DNA of 64,000 bases from Bacteroidetes bacterium HGW-Bacteroidetes-5 (lineage in GTDB: Bacteria > Bacteroidota > Bacteroidia > Bacteroidales > UBA932), in the NCBI GenBank assembly GCA_002842515.1, contig PHDC01000001.1:2046001-2110000 (forward strand), in the 5' to 3' direction. The notes beneath the pieces are model-generated. The model saw nothing but the letters and a program-made list of their open reading frames with translations. It was not told the origin of the DNA and searched no databases. Numbering within the stretch: position 1 is the stretch's first letter; the number at the start of each line of letters is the position of its first letter. Position numbers and translations under genes: made by a program. Shown in pieces: positions 57,848 through 64,000 of this stretch.

Positions 57848-58378
57848 TTATATATCCAGAAGACCCTCGGGAATTTGTGCAACCAGCACCTTTTTCCGGG
57901 GGTCAATTTTTTTGATTATATCTTCGTGAACAGGCAGGAGAAGCTCTGCTCTCTCTTTGTCGGGGCGTGTGATTCCAAAGCAGGGATTACCCGGATAGTC
58001 GTAGTATTGCGCAACAGTACCAATTACATCTCCGTTATCATTCAGTACAGTATATCCGTTGATATCTGTTGCAGAGAAGCTGCTCTCTTTACCCTTCTTA
58101 CCCTTATGCTCAATAAAGATAATCTCACCTGAGATCTCATTAACCAGTTCATCTGAGTTAATACCACTCAACTTTACCAGCGCCTGGTCTGTACCTCTGT
58201 TTGTGATACTTTCAATAAAAAAGGGGACCGGTAGTCCATCGTATGCGATGAATACCGGTCTCTTCTCATCAATATCTTCTTGGAAATGCGGGGAGTATCT
58301 TATTAACATCTCTCCCTTTACCCCGAAAGATTTTATGACCTTTGCGACAGGCAGTAAACTATTTGCCGGCGCTGACAT
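57848..58378 (-). CDS. rimM: Ribosome maturation factor RimM
   Basis: VAKVIKSFGVKGEMLIRY; DINGYTVLNDNGDVIGTV...YDYPGNP; adjacent to rpsP. Confidence 0.93.
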   Translation of the reverse strand: MSAPANSLLPVAKVIKSFGVKGEMLIRYSPHFQEDIDEKRPVFIAYDGLPVPFFIESITNRGTDQALVKLSGINSDELVNEISGEIIFIEHKGKKGKESSFSATDINGYTVLNDNGDVIGTVAQYYDYPGNPCFGITRPDKERAELLLPVHEDIIKKIDPRKKVLVAQIPEGLLDI

Positions 58379-58383
58379 TACAA

Positions 58384-58953
58384 TTACTCTTGAACCGGAG
58401 TTTCCTCAACAGCAGGAGCTTCAACCTCTGCAACTTCGGCCTCAACCTCTGCATTTGATTCGGCAGCAGCGGCTTTTGCAGCTTTAGCTGCCTCATCTCT
58501 CTTCTTCTTGGCAATCTCTTCTGCTCTTGTCTCTTTTATCTTAGCTTCAACCTCTAAAGCAGATTTTTTTGCAGAGCGGCTGGTTTGAGCCAGTTCAGAT
58601 TTTTTGGCAACAACTTTACTCTCTTTCTCTGTCATCCAGGCACTCCATTTAGAGTCTGCCACCTCTTGAGTTATTGCTCCTTTCTTAACCCCCTCCAGCA
58701 GATGTTTCTTTAAAAGAACACCTTTGTAAGAGAGAATTCTGCGGCAGGTATCAGAAGGCTGGGCTCCGTTATAAAGCCAAGTAAGGGCTTTTTCGTTGTC
58801 CAGTTCAATTGTTGCCGGGTTTGTGTTTGGGTTATATGAGCCAATACGCTCAATAAAGCGACCATCGCGTGGTGCACGACTGTCTGCCACTACGATATGG
58901 TAGAATGCGAAATTCTTTTTACCGTGTCTTGCAAGACGAATTTTAACAGCCAT
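58384..58953 (-). CDS. rpsP: 30S ribosomal protein S16 with Ala/Glu-rich C-terminal extension
   Basis: [40 protein letters not shown]. Confidence 0.96.
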   Translation of the reverse strand: MAVKIRLARHGKKNFAFYHIVVADSRAPRDGRFIERIGSYNPNTNPATIELDNEKALTWLYNGAQPSDTCRRILSYKGVLLKKHLLEGVKKGAITQEVADSKWSAWMTEKESKVVAKKSELAQTSRSAKKSALEVEAKIKETRAEEIAKKKRDEAAKAAKAAAAESNAEVEAEVAEVEAPAVEETPVQE

Positions 58954-59047
58954 AATACTGTGATTTTAAAGTTTTTATTATTTTAACTTCCTTATCTTCT
59001 CGAGAAAAGGCCCGCAAATATACGATCTTTTTTATTAAATGCAAAAT

Positions 59048-59084
59048 TAAAAAAGAGAGGCATCGCCTGTTTATGACGATGCCT
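59048..59084 (-). terminator. Rho-independent terminator
   Basis: minus strand AGGCATCG tcataaacagg CGATGCCT CTCTTTTTT. Confidence 0.8.
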
Positions 59085-59130
59085 TTCCTGTTACTTAACC
59101 TAAAACTTAAACTATGAAAAAACTTCTCGA

Positions 59131-60231
59131 CTAATTAAAATACAAATCGTGTGCCAAAGTTTTGTGTTCATAGATAAAAAAGTTCTCAAAATTTGCTTTT
59201 ATAACATCTCCATTAGTTATAGGCTGAGATACAATAATTGACGAAAGAGCCGGGAGTGTATAGAGCTTTTTGTTAATCCGTATTTTAAACAGAACAGAGC
59301 TTCTGTTTGTAATATTAATCCAGTTACTCTTTTCGTCACTTTTTATTTTAGTTACCGAAATATTTGCAGAGACAAATAGGTTTGCCGTATTTTCGTGTGC
59401 TGCCAGCATATTCTGGAACCAGGCTACAGTTCTTCTGCTATCTAAAGCTTCCCGGATACCCGCTTCACTCTTCTCCCTGGCAAGGACAAGGGTAACCGGT
59501 CTCTCAAACCCCTTTTCGCGAAGTGTCCCGCTCTCCACATTTCCGTGAACATCACTTGCAGCGATCATTGTAAGCCCCATATCAACAGCCCAGGAGACAA
59601 CTCTTGGGTAAAATTCGCTGTTATTAAAGACCTCAATACCATCAATGAGCTTATCCTTAAAAAGATCTGCCTGAAACTCCGTGATGATGGTGGTGTCCAC
59701 AGCCCAGCCGGGGTGATTCCAAATTAGAAAAGCCCCCTGTTTTTTTGCCTCCACGATAGATGCTTTAGGGTCATCAACTGCGATCGGGTTCACATCCTTC
59801 ACAAAAATGGCATTGAAGTGACCCAGGGTTTTCTGTGTTCGGGTAATCTCTGTCCCCCGGATAAGAATCAACCCCGCACTTTGGGCAGCAGGGAGGGCTA
59901 TTTCGTACGAGGTGTTGTGGTCATTATTTGTGTATTTTCTGTAGGGGCGATACTCGATATGATCTGTAATAGAGAGTGCATCTACACCACCTGTCCACGC
60001 CTCTGAAACTCTTAGCGTAGGCCACACCAGTCCGTCGGAAAAGATGGTGTGTGAGTGGAAATCGCATACAACCACCTTATACTCTTTTACATCCGGGAAT
60101 ATGAAGTTGCTGCGATATTGGGCACTATACTCCGGGTAGGTAACCTTGTTTGGGGTGAGGTTCTGTCCATTAACTACTGTTGCGCAAAGCATCAGGGATA
60201 GAACTATTGCCGATAGATATTTTGACCTCAT
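59131..60231 (-). CDS. PHP-domain phosphoesterase (Sb-PDE-like), secreted
   Basis: VVCDFHSHTIFSDGLVWPTLRVSEAWTGGVDALSITDHIEYRPY, IWNHPGW, IAASDVHGN. Confidence 0.9.
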   Translation of the reverse strand: MRSKYLSAIVLSLMLCATVVNGQNLTPNKVTYPEYSAQYRSNFIFPDVKEYKVVVCDFHSHTIFSDGLVWPTLRVSEAWTGGVDALSITDHIEYRPYRKYTNNDHNTSYEIALPAAQSAGLILIRGTEITRTQKTLGHFNAIFVKDVNPIAVDDPKASIVEAKKQGAFLIWNHPGWAVDTTIITEFQADLFKDKLIDGIEVFNNSEFYPRVVSWAVDMGLTMIAASDVHGNVESGTLREKGFERPVTLVLAREKSEAGIREALDSRRTVAWFQNMLAAHENTANLFVSANISVTKIKSDEKSNWINITNRSSVLFKIRINKKLYTLPALSSIIVSQPITNGDVIKANFENFFIYEHKTLAHDLYFN

Positions 60232-60278
60232 AATTGTTACTGTTGATTTTTCGTTCGGGTTATTATTGAATGGCTAGG

Positions 60279-61013
60279 TTACAACTTTTCCAGATCTTCG
60301 AAAGAGATATCCATAAGGGAGTACTTATCTCTTCCTTTGATGTTAAAATGCCACCACTCATACTCGTAAAATGTGAATCCATTCTCTGTCATTACTTTGA
60401 GAAGTTTATCCCGGTTTGCCAGCACCTCGGCAGGAAGCTCTTTATAGTGATAGGATGCCTTTTCGGAAAACTCATCAAACGGAGTTGGCATTGCAAGCTC
60501 TTCCCCTGTTGCAAGGTTAATGAGGGTAAGGTCAACTGCACCCCCTCTGTTGTGTATTGAGCCCTTCCAGGGAGCTGCCACAAATGTGGTATCTCCGTAA
60601 ACCTCATAGAAGTAAAGAGTGCCGGCATAGGGCCTGTAGGCATCAAAAACCTTGATTCCCAAACCCTCCTGAGCGAGAATTTGCTGAATTTTAAGCAGAG
60701 AATCTGCAGCATCTCTCCTTAGCCAAGCCTTTGGAGCGGTGTAGATTTTTTTGCCGGTAAAGTTGTTTTCGGTAGCATAACGAATGTCCAGAACAACTCC
60801 GGGAATGTGTTTCTCAAGATCTACAAGCAGGTTGCTGCTGTCTGCCTCAACAGTTTTTGAGTAGGCCTCCAGGGAGTTTATAATATCCAGCCCGTAAGGG
60901 TTTTTTGGATCTGTCTTAACCTGCTCCTTACATCCCATAACACTCAAACTCACCACCGTAACGGCAGTGAGCAGAGATATGGTCAAAAAATTTGTTACTT
61001 TTTTGATTTTCAT
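60279..61013 (-). CDS. D-alanyl-D-alanine dipeptidase (VanX-like, M15D), lipoprotein
   Basis: IHNRGGAVDLTL (SxHxxGxAxD), YEWWHFN (ExWH), FDAYRP; lipobox VMGC. Confidence 0.9.
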   Translation of the reverse strand: MKIKKVTNFLTISLLTAVTVVSLSVMGCKEQVKTDPKNPYGLDIINSLEAYSKTVEADSSNLLVDLEKHIPGVVLDIRYATENNFTGKKIYTAPKAWLRRDAADSLLKIQQILAQEGLGIKVFDAYRPYAGTLYFYEVYGDTTFVAAPWKGSIHNRGGAVDLTLINLATGEELAMPTPFDEFSEKASYHYKELPAEVLANRDKLLKVMTENGFTFYEYEWWHFNIKGRDKYSLMDISFEDLEKL

Positions 61014-61063
61014 ATTGTTGATAATATTTTTCGGTAACTGTTTACCGGACTAAGTTATCTTTT

Positions 61064-63220
61064 TTATTGAAGCGGAGCAACAACCTCAATCAACTCCGGA
61101 AGGTCCATCCCGATAGATTTAAGGTGCTCTACTTTAGGAATCCCGTTTTTGTTCCATCCTCTTCTATGGTAAACGGCATCCAGAAGCTTCTCGTATTGAT
61201 CTTCGCGATACTCTCTGTGCTTTGCCATCTTCTGCTCAAGAGTCATCTTGGCAGGGTCGAGTCCCATAAGTTCGGTAAGTTGTTTGTCATACCTCTCCTG
61301 ACGGCTAAGATACTCCTCCTCTGTTACCGGCCCGGCTGCCCTGTATGGCTGCTTGTCATACTCTCTGGTGCCAAATCCCAGGCGGATGTTGAATATTTTC
61401 TGGAAGTTGTAAACCCTCTCAGACATACGAATCATCTCCTCCTTGTCAAACTCACGGCCGGTAACGGCTTTGAAAATTGTCACATAGTTGTCTACGTGCT
61501 CGGGAACTTTGTTCGGCTCCGCGTGGGTTGCGTTATCGGCAGGCTCCACATCGTTCCAGCATAGTTTGCAGAAGCCTGCAAGCCCAAACCAGGTGCGGAA
61601 ATATGGGAAGTAGTGAAGCGCCTCTGCTTTGTCCTCAAAGGTAGGAATCATATTATTTACCATATCCATAAAGATAAGCCACGCCTCGTCGTGCTGCGGC
61701 CCTTTGTTGGTCATTGCATACCCCCCCTGCTGGGCAAGAGACTCTTTTGAGAGATACATAGAGTACTCGAGACCCTTATTCTCCATTGCGATGTCGGTGA
61801 TAAACCGGGCATCACCCCATCCCTTCTCAATAAACATCTCTTTTAGTTTTTTTACTCCAAGCCCTGCGGTAACCCCAAACCCCTCTCCCCGGGCCATCTG
61901 GTGCAGCAACTCGAGCGATGCATCTGCATTACCCCAGGTGAGATCTACCCCGCCGGTTCTTTCGGAATTGAGAATTCCGTTATCCCAGCACTCCATTAGG
62001 AATCCTACAATGTTTCCCCAGGTAATTGTACAAACACCGTATGTATCGCAGTAGAAGTTCTGCTCTATAATAGCGATTGGGTCAAAAATTGCAAGGTTAG
62101 AACCGAGACCGGCAGCATTCTCATACTCAGGACCATCAACTATTACTTTAGACCCTTTATAGGGGCCTGTTGTCAGCTCAAAATTATCTACACCCTTTGC
62201 GCAGGACATATTACACCCAATCCAGCAACCATCGGGAACTCCCTGGGTAAAATATTTACGCCATACATCCATATCTATCTTCGGACAATCTTTATGGTCG
62301 CCAAATTTGAAGTTCATTACAGGAAGAATGTCATATTTCTCCAGAACTCCCATCAGGTGAGCCGTTCCAAGTTGTTTCATCTGACACTGAACATCGTCCA
62401 GGTCACGCATCTCTTTGTTGAACCTCTTTCCCCTCTCCATTATTGGCTCCATCTCGGCTACATTGTTGAAGTTCCCGGTAACCTTTGGAATTTTGGCAAC
62501 AATGGCACGAACCCCCTTCTGCCTCATTAGTGTTCCGATGCCGCCTCTCCCGGCCTGTTTGAGACGCACCTTACCTCTTTTCATATCGTAGAAGGTGAAG
62601 TTTAGCATCCCGATGAGCGAGTGCTCTGCAGCTTTTCCTGAGGCCACAACCGATACATTTATCTTATCCTTTTCACTATCTGCAAACATCTCTAAAAGCT
62701 CCTCTCCCAAAAGGTGAGAGTCGTAACTCAACCCCTGTGGAGATTCAAAGATCTCTACCGTATGATCTACTCCATTGATGAAAACAATTACATCTTTTGG
62801 GGAGATTCCCTGAAGCTCCAGTGCATCAAAACCGGCAATCTTAAGATGAGGGCCAAAGTGCCCACCCACATTGCTGTCAATTATCTTCTCTGTCTGGGGT
62901 GAAATAGCCACAACAATAGATTTTCCGGAGCCCGAATATTGAGTTATTCCGCAGCAGGGACCACCGGAAATTACTATCTCATTCTCCGGATCACTCCACT
63001 TGGTGGTCGGTTTAACGGCATCCCAGAGCATTCTTAGCCCATAACCTTTACCTCCTATGAATTTATCCTTTGTTTGTGGTGCAATATCTCTCACCTCCAT
63101 TTTACCGGTTCCTACGTTAACATAAAGAGAGACATCACTATAGCCTTTAATAGTCGGTCTCCAGGTATATGGGAACGAGGCAATAATTTTTCTTCTGTTT
63201 TTAATCTCCTGAAAATTCAT
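61064..63220 (-). CDS. Aldehyde:ferredoxin oxidoreductase family protein (tungsten/molybdopterin type)
   Basis: FIGGKGYGLRMLWDAV, GPCCGITQYSGSGKSIVVAISPQT, RAGRGGIGTLMRQKGVRAI, CWIGCNMSC...CKLC Fe-S cysteines. Confidence 0.93.
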   Translation of the reverse strand: MNFQEIKNRRKIIASFPYTWRPTIKGYSDVSLYVNVGTGKMEVRDIAPQTKDKFIGGKGYGLRMLWDAVKPTTKWSDPENEIVISGGPCCGITQYSGSGKSIVVAISPQTEKIIDSNVGGHFGPHLKIAGFDALELQGISPKDVIVFINGVDHTVEIFESPQGLSYDSHLLGEELLEMFADSEKDKINVSVVASGKAAEHSLIGMLNFTFYDMKRGKVRLKQAGRGGIGTLMRQKGVRAIVAKIPKVTGNFNNVAEMEPIMERGKRFNKEMRDLDDVQCQMKQLGTAHLMGVLEKYDILPVMNFKFGDHKDCPKIDMDVWRKYFTQGVPDGCWIGCNMSCAKGVDNFELTTGPYKGSKVIVDGPEYENAAGLGSNLAIFDPIAIIEQNFYCDTYGVCTITWGNIVGFLMECWDNGILNSERTGGVDLTWGNADASLELLHQMARGEGFGVTAGLGVKKLKEMFIEKGWGDARFITDIAMENKGLEYSMYLSKESLAQQGGYAMTNKGPQHDEAWLIFMDMVNNMIPTFEDKAEALHYFPYFRTWFGLAGFCKLCWNDVEPADNATHAEPNKVPEHVDNYVTIFKAVTGREFDKEEMIRMSERVYNFQKIFNIRLGFGTREYDKQPYRAAGPVTEEEYLSRQERYDKQLTELMGLDPAKMTLEQKMAKHREYREDQYEKLLDAVYHRRGWNKNGIPKVEHLKSIGMDLPELIEVVAPLQ

Positions 63221-63293
63221 TGAATAGTTTATTTTATAGTTTGCAATAGAATTGGTAAATTTACAAATAAATGAAACCTAAACAACCCGATTT

Positions 63294-63902
63294 ATGCTAA
63301 ATTTTAACCAAATTAAAACAATTTTATCAAAAAAGGTGGTTGGAATAGCCGGCGCCGGAGGGCTGGGCTCCAACTGTGCAGCTTCATTGGTAAGAAGCGG
63401 TCTCGGGAAGTTAATCATTGCAGATTTTGATGTTGTCTCCCAGCCAAACCTAAACAGACAGTTCTACTTTCACGATCAGATTGGGATGAACAAAACAGAT
63501 GCCCTACGGGATAATCTTTTGAGAATAAATCCAATGTGCCTTTTGCAAATCCATAATACCCGGGTCACAGAGGAGAATATCTCCCTACTGTTTTCTGTTT
63601 GCGATGTTGTTATTGAGGCATTTGACGATGCAGAGCAAAAGCAGATGCTCATAGAGTATATGCTCACCAACCATCCCAATATCCCGCTCATAGCCGCCTC
63701 CGGAATGGCCGGGTGTGGTAATCTGGAGCAGATATCACTTATACAATCCGGAAATCTCATTATCTGCGGAGATGGATCTTCGGAGGTCTCATATGATAAC
63801 CCGCCAATGGCTCCAAAAGTTGGAATTGTTTCAAATATGCAGGCAGATGTTGCGCTACAGATCCTTTTAAGCCAAAATGAGAATGAAAATAACACTAAAT
63901 AA
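63294..63902 (+). CDS. thiF: ThiF/MoeB family sulfur-carrier adenylyltransferase
   Basis: VGIAGAGGLGSNCAASLVRSGLGKLIIADFDVVSQPNLNRQFY, EAFDDAEQK. Confidence 0.92.
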   Translation: MLNFNQIKTILSKKVVGIAGAGGLGSNCAASLVRSGLGKLIIADFDVVSQPNLNRQFYFHDQIGMNKTDALRDNLLRINPMCLLQIHNTRVTEENISLLFSVCDVVIEAFDDAEQKQMLIEYMLTNHPNIPLIAASGMAGCGNLEQISLIQSGNLIICGDGSSEVSYDNPPMAPKVGIVSNMQADVALQILLSQNENENNTK

Positions 63903-64000
63903 CAGACAAGAGGAGTTTAACTCAGAGACGCTTACGATATCTCAAATAATGGAGATAAAATCTTTCCATTTTAAAATGTTGGTTGTAAGGCTGAATGACA
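63883..64000 (+). CDS. thiS: ThiS-like sulfur carrier protein (partial, runs off window)
   Basis: ATG at 63883: MKITLNNRQEEFNSETLTISQIMEIKSFHFKMLVVRLND...; overlaps thiF stop. Confidence 0.75.
   Translation, partial: MKITLNNRQEEFNSETLTISQIMEIKSFHFKMLVVRLND

Noticed and set aside
58384-58953. Long acidic Ala/Glu-rich tail on S16 as novelty
   Set aside because: C-terminal extensions of S16 are common in Bacteroidota.
59111-59134. MKKLLD* mini-ORF after 'acttaacctaaaacttaaact'
   Set aside because: Only six codons; might be a relic of a gene start but nothing supports function.
1-64000. CRISPR array, prophage or secondary-metabolite cluster
   Set aside because: No regularly spaced repeats of CRISPR type, no phage structural genes, no PKS/NRPS domains.

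Overview
Single-contig Bacteroidota (probably Bacteroidales) chromosome window. Assignment rests on TAnnTTTG-type -7 promoter elements, DUF4837/DUF4252-type families, glycine-lipid acyltransferases and a BtuB/YncE pair. Most of it is core genome: miaB, rpoN, upp, radC, rpsT, tRNA-Glu, rseP, dxr, ruvX, def, a phosphohexomutase, rimM, rpsP, an otsAB-type fusion with GH15, an ECF sigma module, a tungsten-type aldehyde:ferredoxin oxidoreductase and thiF/thiS. About 13.4-20.1 kb is an AT-rich accessory stretch ending at tRNA-Leu(CAA); it holds an alpha/beta hydrolase, a BlaI/BlaR1-like pair with a concentric operator and a split HipB/HipS/HipT-like module behind 20-bp iterons. The most interesting observations are: (1) a threonine synthase fused to a C-terminal HPt domain, close to an orphan NtrC-type sigma-54 response regulator and a putative UAS/-24 region upstream of a duplicated-domain lipoprotein; (2) the HipBST-like split toxin with a Zn-ribbon-like N-terminus and phased iterons; (3) a 1279-aa orphan with a polymorphic-toxin-like layout; (4) a GH130-GT4-helical tri-domain protein. 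All calls are from reading sequence and supplied translations; no database search was run.
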